From Eucommia ulmoides (Eukaryota > Streptophyta > Magnoliopsida > Garryales > Eucommiaceae), in assembly GCA_016647705.1 (NCBI GenBank), contig CM028335.1:4211501-4275500 (forward strand): DNA of 64,000 bases, read 5' to 3'. The notes beneath the pieces were generated by a model, which saw only the letters and a list, made by a program, of their open reading frames with translations, was not told the origin of the DNA and did no database searches. The number at the start of each line of letters is the position of its first letter. Within the stretch, counting starts at the first letter, position 1. Below are positions 1-13,383 of this stretch, one piece after another. The position numbers and the translations under genes are program-made.

Positions 1-18
1 TAACATCCCCCCTCAAAC

Positions 19-3000
19 TCAAGGCAGTAAGTGGAAGATGAACTTGAGTTTGGAAACCAAAGAGTGAAAACGTCCAGGTGGATGAGCCTTAGTGAAAATG
101 TGTGCAATTTGATTGGTTTAACTAACGGATTGAAGGCAAACTGTATTCTGGTAAATATGATGGCGGATAAAGTGACAATCAATCTCAATGTGTTTTGTAC
201 GCTCATGGAAGACATCATTGTAGGCAATTTGAATAGCACTCCTATTGTCACAGTGTAGTGTAGTGGCAGTAGGAGAGGAGATACCCATATCAGCTAGTAA
301 CCATCGAAGCCAAAGAAGTTCTTGAGTTGCATCAGCTATGGCACGATATTCAGCTTCAGTGTTGAAGCAAGCAACTATAGTTTGTTTCTTACTACGCCAG
401 GAAATGAGAGAGTTATCTAAGAAGAAACAGTAACCAGTGGTTGAACGTCTGTCGGTGGGGTCACCAACCCAATTAGCATCAAAATAAGCTTCTAAGATGG
501 GAGCAGACTGAGTTGAGAAATGAAGCCCATGAAACATAGTACTCTTGACATATCGAATGATGCGAAGAACAGTTGAGTAACGAGTGGTCCGAGGAGCGGA
601 CAAGAACTGGTTGACCTGGTGAACAGCATAGATAATGTCAAGGCGAGTGACAGTGAGGTATACAAGACTTCCAACCAATTGGCGATATAGAGTGACCTCT
701 TGAAGAGGTAAACCATCGAGTGGAGTAAGTCTAATGTTTGGCTCGAGATGAGTAGTCGTAGTGGTAGAGTCAGTGATCCCAGTCTTCGAAAGAAGATCAT
801 ATGCATATTTAGCATGAGGGAGAAAATATTCATCTGAACTGGATAAGACTTCGAGGTCAAGAAAATAATTGAGTACACCAAAATCTTTCATCTCAAATTG
901 GCCACTGAGAAACTGTTTGAGTTCAGAAATACCACGTAGATCATCTCCAGTAACAACCATATCGTCCATGCACAGTTAAATAAGGATAATACCATTGGCA
1001 GTGTGGCGAATAAACAGAGCCAAATCATGATCACTAGATGTGAACCCAAACTGATGAATAATAGTGCTAAATTTGGCAAATCAGGCACGTGGAGCTTGTT
1101 TCAATCTATACAAAGCACGACGAAGACGACAAACTTTATTTCAAAGGGTAGCTAGGCCAGGAAATGGATGCATATAGACTACCTCAAGTAGGTCGCCATT
1201 GAGAAATGCATTTTTGACATCCATTTGAAAAAGAGTCCACTTCTGAATGACGGTAACGACAAGAAGTGTACGAACAGATGTAAGTCTCTCCACTGGAGCA
1301 AAGGTCTCTTCAATAGAGCCATTAGAAAATGTCTTGATCTTAAACCCCCATTTGCAACCAATAGGCATTTTCCCAAGAGGCAGATCCACGATATCCCAAG
1401 TATGAGTTTTGGCTAGGGCCTGAAGTTTTTCGTCCATTGTTTTCTGCCAAAGAGAATTAGTACTAGCCTCCTTATAGGATTGAGGCTCATGTAGATGAAA
1501 TATAGTAGAAAAATAATGGAAATTATGGAGATGAGAGGGACGATAAGTTACCCTGGTAGATCTACGGGGGTGATCTGGAAAATGGCCCTCAGAGGAAGTC
1601 AGTGCAGACTCATCAAACATAGGAATATCCTCAAGGACGACCGATTGTGTCGGAAGGGTGAGGTCAGCTGGCGGTTCTGGAGCTGGAACTGGATCTGGAA
1701 GGGTGAAGTCAGCTGGTGGATCAAAGGTGGACTCGACAGTACCTGAAACTGGGTCCTCAGGAAATAACTCAATAGATGGATCAGTAAAAAATCTAGAGTT
1801 AGGAATGGTAGACATGTCAAATGATCGTAAGGAAAAGAACATTTGTTGTTCCCAAAAAACAACATGACGAGAGATACGAAGAGTTTTACAAATAGAATCC
1901 CAACACCGATACCCTTTATGTTCAATATCATATCCAATGAAACAACATAGGTAAGCCCTTGGTTCCAATTTGTTATGTTCATGTGGTTTAAGAAGAACGA
2001 AACAAACGCAACCAAAGACTTTGAGTTCAGAGTAATCAGGAGGCTTACCGAAAAGATGCTCATGGGGACTGATTTTATATTGTGGCGGAAGGAAGACGGT
2101 TGATTATGTATATTATGGTTAAGGCAGCCTCACCCTAGAAGCGCTCGGGACATGAAGAATAAATGAGTAGACCACGAACGGTATCAAGAATGTGTCTATG
2201 TTTGCGTTCAGCTCGTCCATTTTGTTTGGAGATTCCAAGATATAAGCGGTGGGGAAGAGTGCCATTTTTGTGAAGTAAATTTAAAAAAGCACAATCTTTG
2301 TATTTCATTGCATTGTCGGAGCGAAAAAATTTGATATTCTGAGATAATTGAGTTTGAACCATAAAAGAAAAATCAGAATATATTTGAAATAATTTAGATC
2401 TGTTTTTCATAAGAAACAACCATGTATATCGAGAATAGTCATCCACAAATATAACAAAATAGTGAGCACCACCCATTGTTGTATGAGGAGAAGGCCCCCA
2501 AACATCAGAATGTACTAAATTAAAAGGTGCAAGGGAAACAGACTGACTCTCATTAAAAGGTAAAGCTGATTGTTTTGCAAGTTGATAATGAATACAATGA
2601 AAAGACTCATGCTGAAATGAACCTAACTGGCCACTAGAAATAAGAGAACGAAGGCGATTGGATGAAGTATAACCTAACCGAGAGTGCCATAATTCCACGG
2701 GTAAGAGTCTTGGGATGGATGCAGCTGATTGGTTTGGTGATAATGAGGATGGGACTTGGAGGTGAGTGAGCTCAAAGAAGCGTCCAACTTTACAGCCGGT
2801 CCTAAGGAGTTTTCCTATTTGAGGGTCCTGCACACGACAACCAGTAGAAGAAAAATACAAATAAAGTTCAAGATCACATAATTGTCCAATAGATATAAGG
2901 TTGAGCATGAGCTTAGGAACCAAATATGTATCAGGAAGAGATATATGAGAACTATCAACATGTCTAGTATGGCTGACCAACATATTTAATCCATTAGCAG

Positions 3001-4164
3001 TGTGAATAGTAAGTGCATCCTTATTACGGGTTTTAGAATAAAAGATAACGGAACCAGATTTCATGTGATTGCAACAGGCAGAATCAAAATACTATCGAGA
3101 TGTACCTGGTGTAGCTGACATGGCTACATTTTTACCAGTTTTATTTAGAGTCTCGGTAAGCGCGGTGCAGAAACTACTCCAATCAGGTGGAGAATTGGAT
3201 GAAGTTGTTGTAGTATCGGTGGCTACAGCAGCAACATTCTTTCGCTTGAAATAGGACCGATTGTGAGAGCCTCAAGAGCGATATTGGTTCCCTTTGGTTG
3301 ATTTCCAGATGAAAGTTTAGGGCAGTCTGCAACATAGTGGTCTGGTTCTCTGCAGACTTTACACAGGCGAGAAGGACATTTGAGCAATTCACGCCCTTGT
3401 GAATAACAATACCTACAGTATAAGGGCTTCAGGGATGGGTTTGGCTTCCCTCCTGGTGTTGCAAGAGTAACTGATGCTGCAGGAGCAACTGGTGCTGCTA
3501 GTGCAACATCTGTATGTGAACTTTGTAGTGTCGCTAGATGTGTTTCCTCACGGAGTAGATTAGAAAGGACATTGTTTAGAGAAGCTAGTGTGCCACGGTG
3601 GAGGATTGAAGCTCGTACAAGCTCAAATTCTTCCCTCATGCCCATCAGGAATTGCATAATGCGTGTCTCTGTTCGGTATTTGGCATGAATGGTGACGTCT
3701 TTTATGCATTCCCAGGTTGACTCAGTGATAGCAAACTGATCCCACACAGCAGTCATCTAGCATAGGAAACTATTGACGATTTGCCCAGGTTCCTGGCGCA
3801 TACTATGGAGAGTGGAGAGAGGGCGATACCGATTCGATATGTCTACCTTGGTGTAGCAGTCCTGGAGAAGATCCCAAGCTTCTTTAGTTGTTTGGATTGT
3901 ACTAAATTGAAGTTTGATCTCTGGAATGATAGTAGCACGGAGTCATGTGAGAATCTGATGATTTTTGTTATCCCATTCCTCTAGACAGTCAGTGTATTTG
4001 GCCTTATCCTCGTTATCCATCTGCTTGGGTTCAGTGATATCTCCAGTCACGAGATGCCACAATCATCGTCTACGGAGAAAACTATACATCTCTTGAGCCC
4101 ATATGACATAATTAGTTTCATTCAGAACAGTAGTGATAACCGGAGGTGCATCAAATTCAGCCAT
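19..4164 (-). pseudogene. Decayed copia gag-pol polyprotein
   Basis: The frame opens at 4164 with MAEFDAPPVITTVLNE, a normal gag N-terminus, and its last in-phase stop is at 21-19, just before the polypurine tract. Segments: gag to about 3223, with a zinc knuckle CKVCREPDHYVADC (CX2CX4HX4C) near 3340; protease and integrase 3064-2135, with WHSRLGYTS and SDVWGP motifs; RT start 1968-1141; RT end and RNase H 969-118, with MDDMVVTGDD in place of YVDDM and FDANWVGDPTDRRSTTGY. The 3064-2135 block is in a different phase from gag and RT, so at least two indels flank it. In-frame stops also occur in RT (970-1140) and at 118. Inactive. Confidence 0.9.
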
Positions 4165-4365
4165 AGGAGCAAAAGAGGAGGTGAACAAGTGTAGAAAACA
4201 CTTAAATAAAGAACGAAGTATATTCTGCGATTACCAAATTAGAAAATCGAGGCCGAAAACAGATTCAGAACACCAAAAAACCCCAGGAACCGGTTTAAGT
4301 TTGCAGAAAACTGGTCAAAAAAGGCCTGAACCGGGACAAAGAACGTACTGATGACATGGCAGGAG

Positions 4366-4487
4366 GTCAAAGCTGATGTGGTGCGGTCTACGCTGATATG
4401 GCATCGATCAACGCTGACGTGGCACTAATCAATGATGATATGGCACTGGTTAACAATGATGTGGCACTAGTCAACGATAACGTAGCG
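4366..4487. repeat. 21-bp tandem repeat in the copia leader, about 6 units
   Basis: Six consecutive units of 20-21 bp follow the pattern gtcaacgctgacgtggcacta with a few changes each. The array lies in the untranslated leader between the primer site and the gag start at 4164. Because 21 is a multiple of three it gives a spurious open frame on the minus strand. I see no coding role. Confidence 0.75.
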
Positions 4488-4986
4488 TTGACTAGGTGTT
4501 GAGTTGGCGCTGACGTGGATTGCTGACTTGACTGTGCTTTTAGGGCTGACGGGGCAACTAGTGTGCAGAAGGCAAGTGAAGACTGCGCATAGATTTGACA
4601 CACCACCTGTTTGCTGCGCGTGAACAGTAATGTTATAATTAGACTTACGTTTTTGGAATTGTCTCGTCAAGACGATTCTGATGGTATATTGTGAGATGAA
4701 ATTGGAGCCCTAATTAAGGCGGTAGAGCCCAAAATCCGAAAAGGCGAATAGTGGTGGTATTGCTGGTTGTTGGAGGTGCGTGAGAGCGCGTTAGAACTCC
4801 GTTTGCGGTTATTTTGGTGGCATTATGTTTGTCTATACAAGACGAAGTCGACGGTATGATATTTGTTGATACCGGAGAAGGGATGAAGTCTGCAGTAGCG
4901 ATAGAACTCTCAGGAGAATATGGGCAGCGACGGTTGAAGCGTTAGGGCTGTGAAAATTTTATTAAGAGCAGGTTCAAGAAATACTT

Positions 4987-4999
4987 GCTCTTGATACCA
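4987..4999 (-). promoter_or_regulatory. Primer binding site, initiator-Met tRNA type
   Basis: On the minus strand it reads TGGTATCAAGAGC, directly after the 5' LTR. This is the canonical plant copia primer site with one extra A. Confidence 0.85.
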
Positions 5000-5149
5000 T
5001 GTTAAAATGATTGAAAAGTGGGAGAATGAATCATCTATTGATATTATGAGAAAAATATACAAAGACTACAATACTATACACATATATTTATAGGGAAAGT
5101 ATGGGTTAGGGTTTTACCCTAATGGGCCAAGCCCATTATTATATTAACA
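5000..5149 (-). repeat. 5' LTR of the copia element, 150 bp
   Basis: The segment starts with TG and ends with CA on both readings. On the minus strand it is followed directly by TGGTATCAAGAGC, the usual copia primer site complementary to initiator-Met tRNA. A TATA-like stretch (ctataaatata read on the minus strand) lies near 5092. LTRs this short are normal for plant copia elements. Confidence 0.85.
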
Positions 5150-5839
5150 AATATTATCATAAAAATAAAAAATAAAAAAATAAAAACGATTTCTCTTCCT
5201 ATGTCTTTAAGTTAGTTAGTGTAAAAGAAATGAATTTTATTGACATGTTTGTGAGATTCGAAATTATTGTTATTCTTTTGCCTTTTTGTTTGGTTTAAAT
5301 CAAGTTCTCAAATTGCTCCTTGTATCTATTTCTAGGATGACCGTGTCTAAAGGCATGCAAACTTAAGAGAAAAATGTTGGATAAGAAAAATATGTACATT
5401 ATTGTCAATCATAATTGCAACCAAACATCATTATTTGTTTCTGTTTTTATAAATTGAAAACAATTCTTAAATAATTCATTATCAAACGTAATTTTATTCT
5501 CAGAAGAAAACATAATTATGTTTTTCCCATAAGCTATTATGTTCCCAAAACAATATAGATTTTGTTCAAGATGATGCCTCGAATCACCATCCTTTGTCCA
5601 CATAGAATAAAATTCAAAAGGGGTGTAAATTTAGACATTTCACCAAACACTCCACAATCCACCATGCTCAATTTTCCACAATGACTCTCTCAACCTATTT
5701 GGCACTCTTAAAAATAATTTGTACATGATCGATGGTTAAAAAAGATTGGGTGATGTCGAAAATTCAGTTGAAGAATTCTGTGAATAAATTGTTTCCTATA
5801 TGATTCTAGAGAGCTATATAACAACGGTTGAAATATTTG
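5150..5839. other. Intergenic, no recognised feature
   Basis: AT-rich sequence between the copia element and duplicated unit A. Around 5600-5690 it resembles the GST1 3' flank near 10190-10260 (shared tttagacatttca and related words). That may be a trace of an older GST unit upstream. No gene found. Confidence 0.4.
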
Positions 5840-5877
5840 TTCTCTAGTTTAATTAGTATTTAATATTTCACAGGTCA

Positions 5878-6047
5878 TGTTAACCATTTTTTGTAATTTT
5901 TTTATTGGCTTATTAATTAGGACAATATTATTCCATGTTTAGTCTATTGTTTTGGTTAGATAATTGAGTGTAGGGCTCTCTTGTAATACAACAATACAAT
6001 AAAAATTATTCTCTTTCTCTTCTATATCTTTTTTTGGTATCTAGAGC
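5878..6047 (+). mobile_element. Plus-strand copia LTR and primer-site relic (copy A)
   Basis: The segment begins TGTTAACC and reaches TGGTATCTAGAGCC at 6035-6048, a degenerate initiator-Met primer site. The LTR would be about 157 bp. The matching relic in unit B starts at 38996 and has its primer-like site at 39152. No coding region in the same orientation follows. Confidence 0.45.
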
Positions 6048-6499
6048 CTAAAAAGAACAAAAACGCAATTAAAAATAATATATATATATATAACACAAGC
6101 CTATGCCCTGCCTATACAACCGGCATACCTACCCCTACACAATGCCCTAGCCCAGCCACAATCACCGTTAACTCCTTGCTCCACTAGCACCGCTACCTGC
6201 TAGCATCTGCGAAGATCCACTAGCGCCGGAGAGACTTGCGTGCATCCACCAGCACCACAAAACCCTAATTGTTTCCCCTAGATGCATTCATTAGGGCCAT
6301 AAAACCCTATCGCCAGCAGTAAGCTTATCCACCTACGCCACAAAACCCTAGTTGCTGCCCCTACGCGCATCTATCAGCGTCGTTCTGGATTTACTAAACA
6401 ACGATACCTTTATCTTACCTCTTATTAAGATAGGGTAGGTGTCTATGTGAACCATGAGATTTATTAAATTGCACATTTGATCCTCCAAGTTCCATATTT

Positions 6500-7330
6500 G
6501 TTTCAATCCTACAAAATTGAAAACGTAGTTAATGAATTTGGACAAAAACGTCATTCTTAATGGTACTATCTGTCCAAACAAGAGGAAGACGGGTGTTATC
6601 CCGAAGATGTGTTACCATCAAATGTTGTGGAGGAACTAGAGAAGGAGGAGCCTTAAAGGTGGTAGTGGTAGAAGGATTAGTCTGTGATACAAGAAAGACA
6701 GAAGGCAAAAGAGAGGAAGCGATTTTGTGTTGGACCTAATAGTTAAGTAGTCGAGCACGCAAATCAGAGAATAATGGGAGAGAGTCAAAACTCTCAATAG
6801 TAACAACTAACATATCGAACTCAAAACCAAGGCCCTCGAGAACGATATTAACCAGATCTTCGTTGGAGACAGGCTCGTTTATAGCGGCGAAGGTATCAAA
6901 AATAGATTTGGCGTCTTGTAGATGTTTAGATATATATCAGGTACCACGCTCAAGGGTGGTGAATCGTTTCCTGTAAATAGAGGAGTTGGCAATGGATTTC
7001 TGAGAAAAATTATCTTGAATCAGCGTCCAAATGGTAGTGGAGGACTTGCACCCAACTACGGAAGCTCATATGGGTTCAAATAGTGTGGTAAATATGACAT
7101 TGATGAGGATTTTGTCGACTTTGAGCTAAATATAGCGGTTAGGTTCATCGCAAGGACAAGTATAGGAGCCATCAACAAACCAAAAGGTTTTGGCCATAGA
7201 GAAAAGCTTCTATTTGGTGAGACCGGAGAAAAAAAGTTGCAATCTATGAGTTTGACAGTGATAAGGTTGATGAAAAGGTTTGGGGTTCGGTAGAGATGGT
7301 GGAGCTATTGAAATTCGTAGACATGATTGA
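6500..7330 (-). pseudogene. Copia gag relic (copy A)
   Basis: On the minus strand broken frames give recognisable copia gag pieces: a segment like FWFVDGSYTCPCDEPNRYI, one containing KRFTTLERGT, and LVNIVLEGLGFEFDMLVVT followed by LRARLLNY. These match the plant copia-type gag (UBN2-like) family. Many stops and frameshifts are present. Unit B carries the same relic at 39620-40440, so the insertion is older than the duplication. Confidence 0.7.
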
Positions 7331-7499
7331 AATGGGGAAGCAAGTGAAATGGTAATTTGTGGAAAGTTTAGGGTGCAAATAGGAACTTGTAGAAAGTTAG
7401 AGGGAAGAGATCGGAAAATTTTGAAAAATGTAAGGTTATTTTGGTAAATTTTGGGAGACCCAGTGAGTTTTAGAAACTACTAAGATAGTTTATGTGATT

Positions 7500-7965
7500 T
7501 AGAGGATCGAAAATAAAAAAACAGTGGGATTTAAAGGATGAGAACACAGTGATGAAATTGATTGACGAGGGCAAAAAGTGTATGGCGATGGCTTAAGAAG
7601 AAAGGGAAGAAAGTACTTAATCGTGGCAACACACAGTGGAATGTAAGAGAAGGCGACCGAGCAAGGGAGACAGCGGCATTGGAGCAACAAGAGAGAGTAG
7701 CAACTTCGTTACCCACCATACCAAAAGTGAAGCACGGAATCAAGAAGATGTTGTGAACTTTGCAATTCGTAGCTACAAAGAAGATCAACAAACAATCTGA
7801 AATCAGGAAGAGAATTAGAGTTTTCTGAGAAGATGGGAACGTTATTAGGCTTCAATTTATACAATAATTACTTGTAATTGCTCCTAGATTATAGCTTGTA
7901 ACTACTCCTAAATTATTGGCTAAATAATTTGAATTAATTACTAAATGGATTACACTAAAAAGAGG
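7500..7965 (-). repeat. Degenerate minus-strand copia LTR (copy A)
   Basis: Upstream of the gag relic in its own orientation, the minus strand starts TGTAATCCATTT near 7960 and runs through a TATA-like region (TTGTATAAATTGAAGCC) into a pyrimidine-rich stretch. Position and composition suit the 5' LTR of the gag relic. The inner boundary and primer site are unclear. The unit B counterpart is about 40640-41055. Confidence 0.4.
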
Positions 7966-8615
7966 TTTAATATTTGCAACCATTTTTCTCCAAAAAACAT
8001 TATGTTCTTTAAACATAGAATAGTGTTGGAGAAATTACAAATTTGATTGAGAATTATACGAACTAATATCGAACTGAAACAAAAAAAAAAAAATCGGTAC
8101 AACATATCTTATCTTTAACTTGTCCCCTTCAGCATAGAATAACTCACATTTATCGTCAGATAACAGTAATTTTGCACAAGTTGTGAAATCCTACATTTCA
8201 CCAAAAGAATACAGTATATTCCTAATATTTAATATATGAAAACTCATGAATGATACATTATTCTTGTGGGATGACCTATTTATAAGCATCCAAAATATAC
8301 AAAATTAAAAACAAAATAAATAAGAAGATGTTACAATATTAAAATGGACCTACAAATAGAATAGAAAATATAAGAACACATATTTTTGTTTCGGTTATGT
8401 TCCCAAATTTTTAGAAACAAATTTATAAAACAGAACATAAATAGATTTCATTAATGAAAATTCCTAAGATATCTACTGGTTATTATTTCTCTCATTAACA
8501 TTTTGATATTACAAACAAAAACAACATTAATTTCTACGAAGGTGCATGGATGACATCATCTCAGGAATCATCAAATAGTTTGACTATATGAAAACCACCC
8601 TTTTCCTGCAAGTAA

Positions 8616-10012
<1,397 letters not shown>

Positions 10013-11640
10013 AAGCAAATTTCAGTTTTTGCCTATCAATTTAAAAAAAAAAAAAAAAATAGTATGAAATCCTTGACTAATAAAACTTCTATGTATTGGA
10101 ATAGTGTTTAGTTTTTGTGATGTAATAATCCGAAATAATAATGTCTTTTTGGTTTCTGAAGTCATCATCCTTTATGCACATAGAATTCATAACAAAGGGG
10201 GTGAAATTTTTAGACATTTCATTAACTCCAAAGTCTACTTTGCTTCATTTTCTACATTTCACCCGTTCAAATTCTATTAACTCTCTCCCACCCACCCGCC
10301 CGCCACCCAGTCTCTTCATGAAAAATAGAAAAATTGTTGATTGGACCCAAATTAAATGTCTTATTACCAATTGATTCCTACGATTTAAAATTGAGCTAAG
10401 TTATCCCGCTATGCTGATTTTTCAAAACATCTAGTCTCAAATTCAAAAAACGTTAAAATTCGCATGACTAATTTGCCCTTGCGAGATTCGCGGGATTGGA
10501 AATTGCCTTTTTTAAATTGTTCTTCCCTTATGAAACGATTTCATTTTATTAAAATTAAGAAAGCTATACTTTTAAATATTTTTTTCACAATCTAATTATA
10601 TATTGAGATTCGTTTAAATAAGATCTTCAAAATTACATCACATTCACTATTTTCTTTCATTAGTTTTCAGATTCGTACTACATTCAATATGAAACTTTTA
10701 GAATTTTCAATTTTCACATTCGTGTTATATTTAACATGATATTTCGAAATTTTCTTAATTTTTCACATCATGTTGAATTCAACATGGTATTTTTTCATGA
10801 TTTAATTATATATTCAGATTCGTCTGAATAATATCTTTAAGACAATATCACGTTCATCATTTTTTAATCAAAATTTTCAATTTGCATTACATTCAACATG
10901 TTACTTCTGAAATTTTCAGATTCATATTATGTAACACAGTCCTATGCATTATCAAACATTGTTGAGTGTTACATTCAATATCAGTAAGTTATGTTACATT
11001 TAACACATTCATATAATTTGTGTTATTATCAATATTAATTGATGTTAAACATAATAAATTGATATATGTTTGTTGTTTAATATATATACATCTTAATGTA
11101 AGTTTCTATTGCATTGGATGTTATATTGAATAATCATGTGGCACACAAATTGTATATAACATTCAAATGCATTCATATTTAGAATTCCAAAAAAAGATAT
11201 TAATATCTCATTTTGAAGATCATAATTTATAGATTATTGTGGTGCAAAAAAATTATCAAACAACAATCGCAATTGAGAGAAATTAGTAGGTTTCATTTTC
11301 AATTTCATTCATCGTATATTACTATATTTGTTCAATGTTTTTAGGGCAACAAGTCATATAGAAGGCAATGATTCATTTAATAGAGGTAAATTAGTCTGCA
11401 AATTGACAGTAAAACTGATCGGTTAAAAAAAACAATTGGGTTCATTTGGTAGCTTCTGCACCCGTTTAGAATTTGGTGATAACCACCCCATGAAAAATTC
11501 CCCATTTATGTTTTAATAGTTCCAACATCAAGATTCCCCAAAAATCTTAAGCATTTCGTATGGTTGATTTGGCATAAAAACTAATTATCACTAATGAGGT
11601 TGTGGCAAAATGATCCAATGATGTTACTAATGTTTATCAA
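10013..11640. other. AT-rich GST1 3' flank, no gene
   Basis: Includes the GST1 3' UTR with a poly-A signal at 10079. The rest is very AT-rich with a recurring acattcaacatg-type word (10740-11170), as in unit B at 46430-46530 and 60690-60960. The repeated word looks like decayed low-complexity repeat. No coding potential seen. Confidence 0.55.
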
Positions 11641-11699
11641 AGATATAAAGAAGCTAGTGAGTTAGTGGATTATATATGTACTGAGGACTTAAGGCTAAA

Positions 11700-12420
11700 G
11701 GGTTCGGAGAATCTTTTTCAGTCCCAACCAAGTTCAGCAGTTTAACAGAAGGAATTACAAGATTGGATCAAAGACAATGTGAAAGGGAAGTTTTCTTTTG
11801 ACACCTTCTTCTTATTTATTTTTGGCGATCCTTCGGAAAATCTGGAATGACAAAAATAGTAAAGTTATCGAAGAGATTTCCCGAGATAACTTCAATGTTA
11901 TTCAAAAAAATTCTAAGATTGAGAGAGGATCTATTGAAATCCTACTGTCCTATGGTGATTGCATTTCTAATTTGATTCCTCCTCATATAGACTTCTTCAA
12001 ATTAAATATGGATGGTTGTGCTAAGGGAAATCCTGGTCGAGGGGGATTGGGAGGCTTTCTCATACACATAGAATTTGGTCATTTGGATTCTACAGCCACC
12101 TTCAGAATTGCAATAGCCTTGAAGCAGAAATTGGAGGAGTGCACAAAAGGATTTCAACTCTTGCTTACAGAGGTTACCCCAGGGCGATCATAGAGATTGA
12201 CACGGAAGAAGTGGCCAAACTTCTCCTAGAAGACCACCCGAGGAACCACAAATTTAAACCTTGGATCGATGATGCAAACGTCTGATCAAGGAAAAGAACT
12301 ATGTCATCCAAGTTACATCGAGGGTGAACAACCAATGCACTGATTATATGGAAAATATAAGAGCAGGATTGGAAGAAGAATTCAAGACTATGTTTAATCC
12401 TATGTGCCCTTAGTTTCTGT
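11700..12420 (+). pseudogene. LINE-type RNase H domain relic
   Basis: The open part (11798-12193) contains FFKLNMDGCAKGNPGRGGLG, the hallmark of the RNase H domain found at the end of plant non-LTR retrotransposons and related RNase H-like proteins. Just upstream is LQDWIKDNVKG in another frame, as found before this domain. Near 12160 the frame shifts and RGYPRAIIEIDTEEVAKLL continues in a second frame, matching the next segment of the family. No RT domain is nearby, so this is a 5'-truncated fragment. A poly-A-like run is at 12450. Not functional. Confidence 0.7.
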
Positions 12421-12922
12421 CTTGTTTGTTTGTTGTTTTCTTATGTATAAAAAAAAAACTATGTATCTGTTGGGGAAATTTCACAAAAATTATATAAATT
12501 CAAAATAAATAAATAAATATCACATGTAATTTCAATCTTTTTAAATAACAAAGAACATCGAGAATTAAATAAATAAAATAAATAATATAATAGAGAGAAA
12601 ATACATATTTGGTGGATCGAAGCGTGTAAACACTGTCCTAAGAAAATATACGTCCCCTTTATGCACAGGCATGAATGGTGAGTCTTTCCCAAGATACAAC
12701 GAACGAGGGAGTGAAGGTGCAAGCGGGATATCCCTATATTGAACCGGTCGTGAATCATATTTACCCGTAATCATCAAGTATGTAATATACGTGAAATATT
12801 ACAAAAAATATAATTTTCTCTCTTTTTATGTCTCAGTAAAAACATATTATTTCATATACTATTATCATATAGTATCACACTATTTTCTCGAAATTTCTGT
12901 ACATCATTTTTTTTTCATCCTT

Positions 12923-12953
<31 letters not shown>

Positions 12954-13383
12954 GTGTATAGATTATGTAACTCTTAATATAATATTAAGTACTCATTCTA
13001 TTACAACTAATAAAATCACTAATTATACACATAAATATCATTGTAACATCTAATAAAAAAAACTAAAAGTGGAAGCATTGGCCTTTGAATGAAGGAGAGC
13101 TCACAATTGCTTCATCCTCTCATCCTTTTGCTCTCTCCCTCAATCATCATCTCTACCGTTCATTCTCTCTTGCATTCATGCAACTATCCTCATTTAATGC
13201 AATTAAAGATAATGCAAATCAAATTCCCAAGGTAACCATTCATTCTCTACTTTTCATTCATGGAATAATCGTTATTTAATGTCATTGAAGAACAAGGTCA
13301 TTCAAACCCTCAATGTAATGCCTACCTTACCATGGCTCAAAATATCTTTCATTCATGCAATTATAGTTATGGGTTCTTTACCA
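12421..13383. other. Intergenic AT-rich DNA with an AC/AT microsatellite
   Basis: No gene recognised. A simple repeat of (AC)n then (AT)n lies at 12922-12953. The short open frame at 13085-13279 has no recognisable domain and is probably chance. The last eight bases (13376-13383, ctttacca) are the left target duplication of the hAT element. Confidence 0.5.

Larger units (their letters stand above)
1..5149 (-). mobile_element. Ty1/copia LTR retrotransposon, 3' LTR cut by window edge
   Basis: Read on the minus strand the element runs 5' LTR (5149-5000), primer site (about 4999-4987), leader, gag-pol, polypurine tract (18-6) and the first five bases of the 3' LTR (5-1, TGTTA). The 5' LTR begins with the same TGTTA. 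Order gag, protease, integrase, RT, RNase H is that of Ty1/copia. The coding region is decayed, so it is non-autonomous now. The target duplication cannot be tested because one end lies outside the window; bases 5150-5154 (aatat) would be one copy. Confidence 0.92.
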
